Positions 9,067 to 19,251 of a stretch of DNA of 64,000 nucleotides are shown one piece after another. The translations under genes were made by a program, and so were the position numbers. The DNA is from Didymella arachidicola (lineage: Eukaryota; Ascomycota; Dothideomycetes; Pleosporales; Didymellaceae). The notes beneath the pieces are model-generated. The model was not told the DNA's origin. It made no database searches and saw only the letters and a program-made list of their open reading frames with translations. The stretch spans positions 1,860,001-1,924,000 of the forward strand of contig CM049988.1 of NCBI GenBank assembly GCA_016630955.3. The letters are read 5' to 3'. Every line of letters begins with the position of its first letter. Positions within the stretch are counted from its first letter, which is position 1.

Positions 9067-10722
9067 TCATGCATTCTCCTCCAGGGTAAAGGTACCAGTC
9101 TTCGTGATCAGGTACTCGTTCACAGCCACATCCTTTCCAGATTCCTTTCCGTATCCGCTCTCCTTGATACCACCAAACGGTGATTCCGCAGCCGATGAGT
9201 TACCTGCGGTCATTAGCTAAGTGGTCATCTTGGTTTGCTGCAAATCGACTCACCAGTGTTCAGACCGATCATGCCAGCCTCGAGACTCTCAAACAGTCTC
9301 CACATGCGATCGACATTCTTAGTAAACAAGTAAGATGCCAGACCCATTGAAGTGTCGTTTGCCTTCTTGACTGCTTCCTCTTCTGTTTCGAACTTGGTGA
9401 ATGTGGAGATTGGCGAGAATACCTCCTCATTTGCGATGTCCATCTCTGGAGTCACGCCAGTAATCACAGTGGGTTCGAAGAAGTATCCTCCTTTGCCATC
9501 GATCTTGTTACCACCCTTGTGGATCTTGGCGCCTTTCTTCTTCGCATCCTCCACCAGCTCGAGGGCCTTCTGGGCACCTCGAGGTGTCGTGACTGGACCC
9601 ATCGTCGTTTTCTCGTCAGAGCCGTGGCCAATGACGATCTTGTCTGTCTCAGCGTTCCACCGCTCGAGGAATTTGTCAAAGATGCCAGACTGCACGTAAA
9701 TGCGGTTTGCCGTGATGCAGGCTTGGCCTGCGTGACGGTACTTCAGCGCGAAGATCTGGGACAGCGCCTGCTCGATGTTCGCGTCGTCGAAGATCAGGAC
9801 TGGGCAGTTTCCTCCAAGCTCCAATGTCACTTTCTTTAAGTTGTCCGCGCACATTTTTGCTACCAGCTTCCCGACCCTAGTCGACCCAGTAAAAGTAACC
9901 TTAGCGATGAGCGGGTGGCGACAGAGCGCCTCACTGAGCTCAGGTGTCTTATCCAGATCTGTGGTCAGCACGTTGAGACACCCCTTTGGAAAGCCAGCTT
10001 TGAGTGCAAGATGGGTCAATGCGAGGATCGAGATCGGCGTCTCTGGACTGGGCTTTACAATTATCGTGCAGCCTGCAGCAAGAGCTGCACCGGCCTTCCG
10101 CAGGACCATGGCGATGGGAAAGTTCCATGGGACCAGAGCGGCAGCAACACCTACTGGCTGCTTGATTGTGAAGATGCGGCGGTTTGGTAAAGCCGGGATG
10201 AAGTTGCTGCCCTGAATGCGTTCTGCCTCTCCAGCAAACCACCATGTGAAGCCAGTCGAGTAGTCAATTTCCCCGTAGGCCTCAGAGCGAGGCTTTCCCG
10301 TCTCGTAGACAAGGATGGTTGCGAGGTCTTCCCTGTTCTCGCGGATCAACTGATCCCACTTGTACAGCCATTGTGCTCTTTGGCGTGGGCTGACCTTTTT
10401 GTACTCGAGAAACGCTTCAGAAGAGTTCTTGACTGCTGCGTCGACATCCGATGCATCGTTCGTGGGGCACTCGGTCCATGCCTTTCCAGTACCCGGGTCT
10501 AGGATTTGGTCAGTTGGGATGGACGAAGACTTGACGAACGATACCCACCAACGACTTCAAACGTCTTCCCAGACTTTGCATCCTTCCATTCTCCGCCTAT
10601 ACACGACTGGTTGTGAAGAAGATCGGGGTTTTGGAGCTGTTTATAATCAGCAACCGCCGCTGGCGAGTAACGAATGCTATTCACACCTTGAACGGAAGCT
10701 CGTACTTCTGTGCTGAGCCCAT
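9067..10722 (-). CDS. UGA2: succinate-semialdehyde dehydrogenase (ALDH family)
   Basis: This enzyme oxidises succinate semialdehyde to succinate with NAD(P)+, the last step of the GABA shunt. Four exons (10687-10722, 10549-10636, 9254-10498, 9067-9203) with three 50-nt introns encode 501 aa. Visible family marks are PWNFPIAMVLRKAGAALAAG (cofactor site), FTGSTRVGK, the catalytic Glu in LELGG, the catalytic Cys in HAGQACITANR, EEVFSPIS, and SPFGGIKESGYGKE near the C terminus, which is typical of the SSADH branch. The ATG at 10722 opens a 12-codon first exon (MGSAQKYELPFK) that splices cleanly into LQNPDLLHNQSCIGGEW. No mitochondrial presequence is apparent, suggesting a cytosolic enzyme. Other ALDH substrates cannot be excluded by sequence alone. 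Confidence 0.9.
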
Positions 10723-11240
10723 TATGCTTGCAATTTGGCTTGATTGCGTCTATGCCCGGCACAAGACTGGATAGTTCGAGCAGAATCTTCACGACGATAA
10801 TCAGAACGTGCCCACCTTTTGAGGCTTCAACGATCAATTACATAGACGCATGAACCCCACCTGAAACCCGTATAGCCGACACGCCAATCACCAATCAGCT
10901 TGCATCTAGGCCGACCACTACCGCTTCCCCTCGGACGTCAGGGCGACCCCTCATCGTGCCTGCTTCTCCGCAACCTGGCGTCTACGGCTTTGGCTCGGTG
11001 TAGCTATGATTGGCACAATATGCATTGCAATGAATCCACTGGGAGTGTCGTGGAGTGACGAAGGCGGGGAGAACCCCGTGATGGGTGCATGAGCTCGGTT
11101 ACTTGAGCGTCGCTGCTCTCAGGTACCCATCGTCAACACCACACTGCAGCACCCAGACCAAACATTCCAATCTTCCTTGCACAGCTGTATACCACTGTTC
11201 TAGCTACAGATCACCCACAAGACTTCTTGAAGCATCTACA
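10723..11240. other. divergent promoter region
   Basis: A 518-base gap between the start of the SSADH gene (minus) and the start of the dehydrogenase gene (plus). No other coding or RNA gene was found. Confidence 0.5.
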
Positions 11241-12107
11241 ATGGGCAGACTCGACGGCAAAGTAGCAATCGTAACCGGTTCGCCCTGACTTTAGCAACAA
11301 CGATCGAGATGGACCACCAGACTGACGCTCCACAGGCGCAGGCTCGGGATTCGGTACCGGCATAGCGCTTCGCTACGCGCAAGAAGGCGCCAAAGTGCTC
11401 GTGTGCGACATCAACGAATCCACAGCCCAGACCACCGCATCGAAAGACAGCGCCAATCTGGCCGCACACAAGATGGACGTCACGAAGCGCGCAGACTGGG
11501 AGGCTACTATGGCTGCTGTCAAAGAGAAGTTTGGGCGCTGCGATATCCTGGTCAACAATGCGGGGTGGAGCTATGTGAACAAGGCGACGGTGGAGGTCAC
11601 CGAGGAGGAATTTGAGCGCGTGTTTGACGTTAACGTCAAGGGCGTGTATCTGGGGTGTCAGGCGTGGGTCGGTCAAGCAATTGAGCGCAAAGAGGGGGGC
11701 GTTATTATCAACATTGCGAGTGTGGGTGCGACGAGACCAAGGCCAGGGCTGGTGTGGTATAACGCGAGTAAAGGCGCGGTATGGAATGTGAGTGTCAAAT
11801 CTCTAGGATTCGGTGACGAGAAGATGCTAACTCGTTATAGGCGACCAAGGGACTTGCAGCGGAGTATGGTGCCCATCAGATACGTGTCAATTCAATCTGT
11901 CCGCTTGTCACAGCGACAGGACTGTTCTCAGCGTTCACGGGGATGGAGGATACACCCGAGAACAGGAAGAAGTTCACCGGAAATGTGCCGATGGGCCGGA
12001 TTGGAGAGGTCGAGGATGTTGTCAATGCGTGTGTCTTTATGGCGAGTGACGAGGCGAAGTTCATCACGGGCACCAACCTGGAGGTCGACGGCGGTCGATG
12101 CATCTAG
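11241..12107 (+). CDS. short-chain dehydrogenase/reductase (FabG-like)
   Basis: An NAD(P)-dependent oxidoreductase of the classical SDR family. Three exons (11241-11277, 11336-11787, 11841-12107) with introns of 58 and 53 nt encode 251 aa, the usual length. The cofactor motif TGAGSGFG is split by the first intron, whose skipping restores VTG-AGSG. NNAG follows, then the catalytic set with Ser in NIAS, and Tyr and Lys in YNASK. The C terminus (FITGTNLEVDGGRCI) is typical of FabG/3-oxoacyl reductase-like members. The substrate cannot be told from the sequence. It shares a promoter region with the SSADH gene, but a functional link is only a guess. Confidence 0.85.
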
Positions 12108-12178
12108 AAGGACTTAAGAAGTATATCAGTCTGCAGGCCGGCAGTGCAATAGACACAAGCATCTAGACCCCACCAGAT

Positions 12179-15100
12179 CTATTCATCGATATCTTCGTCT
12201 GCATCCTCGTCGATCAGCTCGTCGATCTCTTTCCTTCTCCTCAAAGTCTCTTCAGGCTCGCTATACGGGCCATACCCCTCGTCTCCACACTCTCCAACTT
12301 CAGATACTGTCTGCACCCCATTCTTCATTGCATCCTGCCGCTCTTCAGCACTCATTTTCATCGCCCGATCGACATACACTGCCCATCCCTCCCACACAGC
12401 ACCACGATCAGAACTCGTCATTGGACCGCGGCTCGTCCGCCACCTCTTTGTCAGCTCGTTCTCCCTGACTGCCGGCCCTGAGTTCATCATACGATACGCT
12501 TGGGCTAACTTGTCGTAAACAGCCCTGTGGCACCCCTTGGTCTCCTCTCCCACCTTGCCCTTCCCTTTGCCTTTCGCAGGATGTGAGGGAGGACATGCAT
12601 AAGTCTCCAGCACAGTCCAGCGGCCGTTCCGAACCTTGCGGAGTGTGTTCTCCCACACCCCGACAGGGATTAGAATAGCTTTTGTTAGGACTAGATTCCC
12701 GTTGCGAGAGTCCTCGTGTCCGAGCATAAGAGCATCGGTCTCGATGCAGCCGCTGTTGCCCATCCGCGTCCCTCCTGGCCCGATGCCGTTGCCGGGAACA
12801 ACGATCTTGGGAAGGTAAATCTGGATTGGTGTTCCTGTATCCACTGGTGTAGCGAGGAAAGGTGACGTTGCTAGCATTTGTGGTGCCATGGTGTTGAATG
12901 GCGATGGTTTTGGTGGAGAGAGGGAAAGCGGGGAAGGTGCGTTGCGCGCAATGCCTGGGCGAGAAGGTGGAAGCATCGCTCCTGACATTGATGTATGTGC
13001 GAGCGCTGTTGAGGTGGGACTGGTTGATGTGGGATTTGGGAAGACTGGGGTTGTTAAGGCGGCTCGAGTTTGGTTTTGGGTCACGTCGCTATCAGCGTTG
13101 AAAGTCTCTGACAGCATTCGTTGACGCTGAGCGGGCGTCTGCTGGCTCAGCTCTGTAGTCACTTCGAGTGACGGTTCTCGCACAAGCAGCTCAACTGGTG
13201 TTGCAGAGGTATTAAGCTGATGCGAGCCTTCTGTCGAAATAATTGAGTTCATTGCCTCTTGCAGACGTCGCAGACGCATGAACACTTCTGGGTCGAAGCT
13301 GGGTGATATCAGAGCGGGTGTTTGGACAAGCGTTATTTGGTGTTGAGCTGTAGTCAGGGCTGGTGCATACGCTGGGATACTACGACCTCCTCGAGATGCG
13401 GTGGGAGATTGTGGATCAACAGGTGAAGGGACTGGCATAGTAGGCATGGCAGCCTGCTGTGATTGTGGAGCTTGTGAAACATGATGAGCTGTGTTCGAAG
13501 CGCGCTGTCTTGGAACCATCGAAGAGCCTACCACTGGTGGGGGGATGGTTGGAATCGTTTGACCCTGGCTCGATGTCCTCGAAGGCCCGAGTTGGTTGGT
13601 ACCTGAAAGCTCTGTCATACTTTGGAGGTTCAAGCTCTGCTGGAGTCTGCTCGAGGCTACCTGCCGTGCTTGAGAACTCAGTAGTGGTATTAAGCGCTGA
13701 GCTTGTTCTGTGTTAAGGTTCCGCATGTACGCTGCAATGTCCGGAGGTGTAGTCCGGTCAACAGACGACGCCAAGCGGGCGGTCGGAGCTGCTGAGGCAA
13801 TTGAGCTAGGGAAGCTGGAAGGCTGTCGATAGGGCGACATGGGCAGGTTGGGACGCGGTAGCATAGAGGTTCTTACTGGCGGAGTAGTGACAACCCTGTC
13901 CTCGTCACTGCCTCCATTATCGCCATCTCCGCTGCTGCTATCTTCATTGTCATCTTCATCACGGTCCGAGTCGTCATCCGTTTCGAAATCTTGGTTGTCG
14001 TTTTCACTCCCCAGCCCTTGATCGTCTGTGGCATGATTGCGGGCCGCATCCCATCTTTGATCAGCCAGAAATCCTCGAAGCGATTTCAACTCACCAAGGG
14101 TAGACTTGGGCCCGTTGCGTGCGCCCGCAAACACCTCACTTTTCATCAAACCAAGCAGCGACTTGGGCACACGGTTGATCTTGCCGTCATCCTTCTGCGC
14201 TCTTGTTCGCCCGATCTTCTGCATCATCTCTGCGGCCATATCCGGCTTGCTCGCATTCGAAGGCGTTGGCGGAATGAGAGGCAAACCAGCAGCGCCGTCT
14301 GGAACCGCGTGTGTAGCTGCTAGCTGAGCCTCGACAGCAAGCTTGTTGCTGATAGCGATCTCGCGCTGTTTTGTTTGCTGTTCCGTCATTTTGTAGTGGG
14401 CTTGAGCGTACTTAGCGTCTTTTTGGTAGTTGCGAAGACCGTTGCCATTGCCATTGGTGGTCTCAGGTGTCTCCCTTGGGTGCGCCGTCTGTAGCTTCTG
14501 ATAGTTATCGATCTGGGGCATTGTGATTCCGGCTTCTTGGAGAAGGTACAGCGCTCGTTGTCGCGACTTGAAGCATGCAGCATAATACTTCGTGCGCTTT
14601 CCCACGTCGCGGGGGATGTTGATCAATGGGGGTAACGGTTCTTCAACCTTGGGCGGCTGGATGCCGAACTTGACTTCTCGGTACTGGAGACGCTCACTTT
14701 CCTCGGTGTAGAACGTTTGAAGCTCGATTGCGACAAGGTCTGGCTTCGGTCGCGCATGCATCCTCTTCGTCGGAGAGCTTTGCCTCAGCTCAGCAGCTTC
14801 GGTCGCGCTGCCGGATTTTGCTCGTTCCTTTCGTTCTGTGTCACTATGTGCGCTTCCAATCTCTGCCGTGATTTTTTCTGCTTTGTCTCGTGAAAGCAAG
14901 AGTGGATGATACTCAAAGTCCCATAAGCTTGGGATCTCCCACCTCAGCGCAGCCTTCAGCGCCTTCCCATCACCTTCATAGTAGTCAATCCAGCGATACA
15001 GGAACTCGATGAAATTAGGTACAAGTGAGCTCGCAACTTGCACGATATCGATCAGAATACGCAGCATGTCCTCCTCCAGCATCAGAGCCCCGTCGATTGT

Positions 15101-15472
15101 GCGCCGCTCGAAGATGGTGAGCGCGGGTAGTTTGCGTGGGGTTGTCGGTACTTTGAAGAGCGTGGCACCTTGCTGCGTTTCCGATCGAAGCTTCTTAAGT
15201 GGCAGTTGCTGCACAGGAGGACTGCGCTCGACTTCCCATTGCACAAGCCAAGTCCAGAGCTCTCTCTGTACCTCGTGCGCTCGTCGATAAGTGAAGTCTT
15301 GGATCAGGCCTAAGAAAATCTCATGGCTCGTATCCATGCGGTACACAAGTACATTTTGCGTGTAGTATTCGTACGGGACAAGGGTCGGTAGCGGTTCGAC
15401 ATTGCCGATGACATCTTGCAGGTCGAGGTAGCGGTCGTCGAGCAAATCCAGCACTTTGCCATGCGATGCCAT
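12179..15472 (-). CDS. large fungal protein of unknown function
   Basis: A single exon of 1097 aa from the ATG at 15472. The frame stays open to another ATG at 15685, which would add 71 Ser/Arg/Pro-rich residues; I prefer 15472 because MASHGKVLDLLDDRYLDLQD looks like an ordered start. The first 230 residues appear folded and helical (for example REL-WTWLVQWEVERSP and VPNFIEFLYRWIDYYEG). The middle is rich in Ser/Thr/Pro/Gln with a strongly acidic run (about residues 490-525, many Asp/Glu/Ser). A second ordered block of about 200 residues near the C terminus includes GRWTVLETYACPPSHPAKGKGKGK and WEGWAVYVDRAMKMSAEER. The last residues are again acidic (DEDADEDIDE). I recognise no named domain; a nuclear regulatory role is conceivable from composition only. 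Confidence 0.75.
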   Translation of the reverse strand: MASHGKVLDLLDDRYLDLQDVIGNVEPLPTLVPYEYYTQNVLVYRMDTSHEIFLGLIQDFTYRRAHEVQRELWTWLVQWEVERSPPVQQLPLKKLRSETQQGATLFKVPTTPRKLPALTIFERRTIDGALMLEEDMLRILIDIVQVASSLVPNFIEFLYRWIDYYEGDGKALKAALRWEIPSLWDFEYHPLLLSRDKAEKITAEIGSAHSDTERKERAKSGSATEAAELRQSSPTKRMHARPKPDLVAIELQTFYTEESERLQYREVKFGIQPPKVEEPLPPLINIPRDVGKRTKYYAACFKSRQRALYLLQEAGITMPQIDNYQKLQTAHPRETPETTNGNGNGLRNYQKDAKYAQAHYKMTEQQTKQREIAISNKLAVEAQLAATHAVPDGAAGLPLIPPTPSNASKPDMAAEMMQKIGRTRAQKDDGKINRVPKSLLGLMKSEVFAGARNGPKSTLGELKSLRGFLADQRWDAARNHATDDQGLGSENDNQDFETDDDSDRDEDDNEDSSSGDGDNGGSDEDRVVTTPPVRTSMLPRPNLPMSPYRQPSSFPSSIASAAPTARLASSVDRTTPPDIAAYMRNLNTEQAQRLIPLLSSQARQVASSRLQQSLNLQSMTELSGTNQLGPSRTSSQGQTIPTIPPPVVGSSMVPRQRASNTAHHVSQAPQSQQAAMPTMPVPSPVDPQSPTASRGGRSIPAYAPALTTAQHQITLVQTPALISPSFDPEVFMRLRRLQEAMNSIISTEGSHQLNTSATPVELLVREPSLEVTTELSQQTPAQRQRMLSETFNADSDVTQNQTRAALTTPVFPNPTSTSPTSTALAHTSMSGAMLPPSRPGIARNAPSPLSLSPPKPSPFNTMAPQMLATSPFLATPVDTGTPIQIYLPKIVVPGNGIGPGGTRMGNSGCIETDALMLGHEDSRNGNLVLTKAILIPVGVWENTLRKVRNGRWTVLETYACPPSHPAKGKGKGKVGEETKGCHRAVYDKLAQAYRMMNSGPAVRENELTKRWRTSRGPMTSSDRGAVWEGWAVYVDRAMKMSAEERQDAMKNGVQTVSEVGECGDEGYGPYSEPEETLRRRKEIDELIDEDADEDIDE

Positions 15473-15807
15473 TGCGATGCAAAACAAGGCGTGAGAAGGA
15501 ATAGGTGATATTCGAAAAGATCGAGGATGGCGCGACGGCAGAGTGGGAGTGCGCTTGGTGATTGTGTGGACAGGCGGTGAAAGCGCCGAAGTGAAGGCAA
15601 GAAGTGCAGAAGAATAATGTGGCATAAGAAATTCGGAGCGCCTGCAACTTTGATGTTGTGCACTTGCAGACACGCAGCAGTGCATAGAAACGCTTCACCT
15701 ACTCTATGACTTCCCATGCTGGCGTGATCCCAAAAGTGTCGCTGCAAGAGGGGTATCGTCGCAATCGCCCACCTCAGCCCTTCTATGGCTTCGTTCTCGT
15801 CCCGGAC

Positions 15808-16194
15808 CTATTTCCCGCTTTCCCTGATCTTCTGTGCGATTGTGCTGACTCTGTCCTCGGCGCTCTCCCTGACCCTCCTCCAATCTGTGTTGTATACTGT
15901 GTGCACTGACTCTTCCAATACCCTGTTCCACCTATCCTTGGCCATCTCCGCAAGTCCAATGGGGACTTCGCGCGCTCTAGGCTCCTTCTCAGGCTCTTTT
16001 GGTGCGTAGAAGTTTGTGAGGACGTTGCGCTGCTGACGCAGGAGAGCGGCTTGGGTTGCGCGGTTCTGCTGGTGCAGCGACAGGGAGAGGTAGAGAATCG
16101 CAGATGTGAGCGTGAAGCCCCCAAGCTATACTGTTGTTAGCGGCAGCACACGGGCCCAGTTGAAGTCACTCACGAAGCCGGTTGTCATGCCCAT
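15808..16194 (-). CDS. MIC12: MICOS complex subunit Mic12 (Aim5-like)
   Basis: A small mitochondrial inner-membrane protein of the MICOS complex, which shapes cristae junctions. Two exons, 16174-16194 and 15808-16125, flank a 48-nt intron (16126-16173, GTGAGT..TATAG, branch GCTAAC) and encode 112 aa. The start MGMTTGF joins LGGFTLTSAILYLSLSL, a single membrane segment (about residues 5-24) with the Gly-Gly pair expected in Mic12. HQQNRATQAALLRQQ, a Pro-rich link and an amphipathic helix around RWNRVLEESVHTVYNTDW follow, the usual Mic12 layout and length. The split gene is easy to miss because no single frame holds both exons. Identification is by pattern recognition, without an alignment. Confidence 0.75.
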
Positions 16195-17027
16195 CTTGAT
16201 CTAATCAGGAGGTAAGAAGGAGCCTACGGCGCTGTCGAATTGAGTAAGAGAGCCCAATGGCTGGCGCACTACGCTCGCTGCAATGATTGATATCTCACAG
16301 AGAAACGCTGGCGTGAAAAGTGTATGGGTGGAGGTGCTGTCTGATATTGTGTGCAGCGTCTGAGCTGTTGACATGTGAGGTCAGAGTTGGAAGACGCAAT
16401 CAACCGCATCCTGCCTCATTGGGCAAGTTCTGAACAACAACCTTGGTATCGATCGATGTGCCCACATGTGCTCCGATCGCAAAGTAGCCCGTCCTCTCTG
16501 ACTCTTCTTCACTTGAGGCGCTCCATCTAACGTTATCTTCAAAAGTCACCCGTTCTAAATACACCCTTTGCCTCGTTGCTAGCTCTTCCACGACTTTTCG
16601 CCCGTGTCAGCTTTGTCACAGGAGCCGGGACATCGAGAACTGAAGTTGTGAGCCTGATAGTATGGAGGACCGCTCGACCTCGAAGCCAAATGTAGTGGCC
16701 TCCGTGCGACTCATTTACACAATAGCTACGAGCAGTTAGTCCTCACTGCGAACACGCTGCGCCCCGTTGTTTACCTTCCTAACCGAGCATCGCCGTTAGG
16801 CGTCCTGTTCTCGACCGTTGTACGCGAAATTGCATTTTCCTTGAGATAGGAAGAGAACCCTTACCGCGTATACATTATTTGACTGTCGTTGCGCCTCTCT
16901 CCTACGAGATTTGGTGTGCGTCAACGAGCATTCCACGCGGCCAGTCTTCTTTGCGCATTCACAGCTTCTACTATACTCACAGCTACGGAAGTAGATTTTA
17001 ACACCTGCACTACGACTACTCTTCACT
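16195..17027. other. intergenic, no gene seen
   Basis: An 833-base gap between MIC12 (minus) and the LysM/WSC gene (plus), which are divergent. It presumably holds both promoters. Open frames are short and unconvincing. Confidence 0.5.
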
Positions 17028-17894
17028 ATGAAGGCCGCTAGACTCTTCCCTTTCGTAACCTTCGTCAGCCATGCTGTCTCACAAAGCTACGGATTTGATC
17101 CTCGTGGCGCCAAAGACTGCATAGCGTGGGCCGACATCGACGACGCATCAGTGGACACCTGTGAAAAAACTTTACGATACTGGAGTCTTGAACCCGAACG
17201 CTTCCACGCCTGGAACCCCCTCGTGGGACTGGACTGCAAGCCCTGGTTCAGCCAAACAAGCTACTGCGTCCTGACTCAAGAGACCGTGGACAACTCTGTG
17301 AACTACACCACCACCACTATCTCAGAAAGTTACTACACATACACCATGCCTTTGGCAAGCTTGACAACCAACAGCGCCGGCTACACCATTCCAGTCACCA
17401 GGGCGGATGCAACAATCCGGCCTTACACCACGATTCCGCCCGTTCCTTCGCCAAGTACATGGAAGGACATGGGCTGTTACATCGACCTCTGGAACGACAA
17501 TCTCGAAAACGGTGGCAATGTCACCTGGAACTTGGACTTCCGCTACATCCCTCGTGATGATGCAGAGACAGTGGATAAATGCAAGCAGAAATGCTGGGAC
17601 ATTCAGTACAAGGTTGCTGGTCTGAAACTGGGCAATGAGTGCTGGTGTGGCGATAAGAACAATGCGACATTGGCAGAGAATCAGAGCGAATGCGATATGC
17701 CGTGCGTAGGTGATGCGAAAGAGAAGTGTGGAGGCACACAACGTTTCAACATCTGGACGGCAGAGGAATCGTTGACTGGGGGTTCGCTGACTACCGGATC
17801 TGGAAGTACAGCAAGGACAAGTCCTGGAGGGGCAACTCAGACTGCGTCATCTGGTGCAGGGCGTCCCAGGACCTTTTTCGGTATGCTGTGGTAG
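17028..17894 (+). CDS. secreted LysM and WSC domain protein
   Basis: A predicted extracellular carbohydrate-binding protein of 288 aa from a single exon. Residues 1-18 (MKAARLFPFVTFVSHAVS) form a signal peptide. Residues about 31-81 follow the fungal LysM pattern, with CIAWADI, a TCE Cys, FHAWNPLVGLDC and SYCV, four cysteines in all; LysM binds chitin or related glycans. Residues about 150-245 form a WSC domain (MGCYIDLWN, DKCKQKCW, LGNECWCGD, CDMPCVGDAKEKCGGTQRF), with the spaced cysteines of that family. A Ser/Thr/Gly-rich tail follows. No GPI signal is evident in the present reading, though an unseen 3' intron could change the end. It could act in cell-wall adhesion or in shielding chitin from plant enzymes; both are family-level inferences. 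Confidence 0.8.
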   Translation: MKAARLFPFVTFVSHAVSQSYGFDPRGAKDCIAWADIDDASVDTCEKTLRYWSLEPERFHAWNPLVGLDCKPWFSQTSYCVLTQETVDNSVNYTTTTISESYYTYTMPLASLTTNSAGYTIPVTRADATIRPYTTIPPVPSPSTWKDMGCYIDLWNDNLENGGNVTWNLDFRYIPRDDAETVDKCKQKCWDIQYKVAGLKLGNECWCGDKNNATLAENQSECDMPCVGDAKEKCGGTQRFNIWTAEESLTGGSLTTGSGSTARTSPGGATQTASSGAGRPRTFFGMLW

Positions 17895-18264
17895 CGACAT
17901 TGACCGCGTGCAATATAACAACTATCCGAAACAACTCTGCGATCGTACTGCTGTGTGTCGCCATTGTACACGCATTACAAAGATCTATGGATCGCGCTAT
18001 GGTACAGATCGCGGCCGAATGTGTACGACCAGTCGAGTGGCTCGGACCCAAGTGCGCAGTATGTACCTGAAGCTTGAGGGCATGTGTACTTTCGAAGCTT
18101 CCGGTGGGGCGTGAACAAGTGCTCCATCTGCACCTCAGCTGCTTAGGGTCTGCTCGAAGATGAGAGCTGCTCATATGATAAGCCTTCCAAAACGTGTCAG
18201 AGAAACCGGCGTGTCCACAGCCGTCCCACCTGCAACAGGGAGGCCCATCGCATTCGGCATCCAA
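17791..18264 (-). CDS. possible C2H2 zinc-finger protein (fragment)
   Basis: A minus-strand open frame of about 158 codons contains two adjacent C2H2-like fingers. The first is C-RWDG-C..F..H-MSSS-H and the second C-RWST-C..L..H-TAH, the spacing seen in fungal tandem C2H2 proteins. No ATG opens this frame: the first codons read TTG GAT GCC and a stop lies 14 codons upstream, directly at a possible AG acceptor. An upstream exon may exist but I could not find it. The 3' half overlaps, antisense, the end of the LysM/WSC gene and has no recognisable domain. Treat as a partial gene or gene relic. Confidence 0.3.
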   Translation of the reverse strand: MDAECDGPPCCRWDGCGHAGFSDTFWKAYHMSSSHLRADPKQLRCRWSTCSRPTGSFESTHALKLQVHTAHLGPSHSTGRTHSAAICTIARSIDLCNACTMATHSSTIAELFRIVVILHAVNVATTAYRKRSWDALHQMTQSELPLQDLSLLYFQIR

Positions 18265-19251
18265 GCTGGAGTTTTCCAGAGCTGCGTCGGTCTAGTCCAA
18301 GTACTCAACCACTGCCTGATGATGTCCAGCGGCCGCGTAGAACCTTGCATTTCTGCCTTGATAGTCCTGCTCTGACTAACGACAAGGACCCATAGTCAAA
18401 GAGCAAGGCACAATATCCCGGCTGTCAACATGACCGCAATTCCGCACCTTTACGCACTTCTCGCAGCGTGGGTGGCCGAGCTTCTGGAAGTTTGGCCGAA
18501 GTCGTAGAAACAACAACGCCATGTAGTGTGCACGCCGCCATATCCCCATGCTTTCGCAATTCTAACTTATTTGCGAAATGTGTAGACTTCTATCGACGCG
18601 GTCGATCGAGCATATATATATGGCACAGTCAAGGTGTGACCTTTTGCAACTCCAGTTTGGATTCACCACCCTTTTCTGCAATCTACACAATCATGAACTT
18701 TTGACGCTTAATACTTTCTTTGTCTCTCATGAGCTCCTCAGTGCCCACGTCATCTACCATGCCCTTTTATTTGACTCTTCGAATGAGGCGATCGTCGAAG
18801 GTACAATGGACCTCATGGTCACCATAGCTGGTACGTTTGTCGCTGCTCTCCAATTCCGGCGCATGGAACGCCGGCGTAACGCTGGAGCAGTGCAGGTGTG
18901 GGAGCTGGCTTGATGGGTGTGTTCTCTCCTCGCATGTCCTTAGGAAAAGATTCGCAACTGATGTCAAGCCCAGACTTTTGTATACGACAATACGGTCGGT
19001 TCCACCAGCGATGTCAGGGCTATCGAGGACTGGAAGCTCAGGCAGGGCGACGAGCGGACAAGTTGGGGAGACCTTCGCAATATAAGGGTCAGCAGTAAGG
19101 ATGATTACACAGACAGGATCGTTGTCCTATTGGACGAAGGCGCTCTCGTTGCGAGGGAAAGCGATCAGGCTGTAGTGTGGTCATCGATTGGGAGGTGTAT
19201 TCTTATGTCCTTTGAACTTCGCGTTTGGTCTCATCATAACCAAAGCTACCT
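18265..19251. other. intergenic, no clear gene
   Basis: About 990 bases with short open frames only. It may include the missing 5' part of the zinc-finger candidate. A TATATATA run is at about 18610-18620. Confidence 0.45.
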
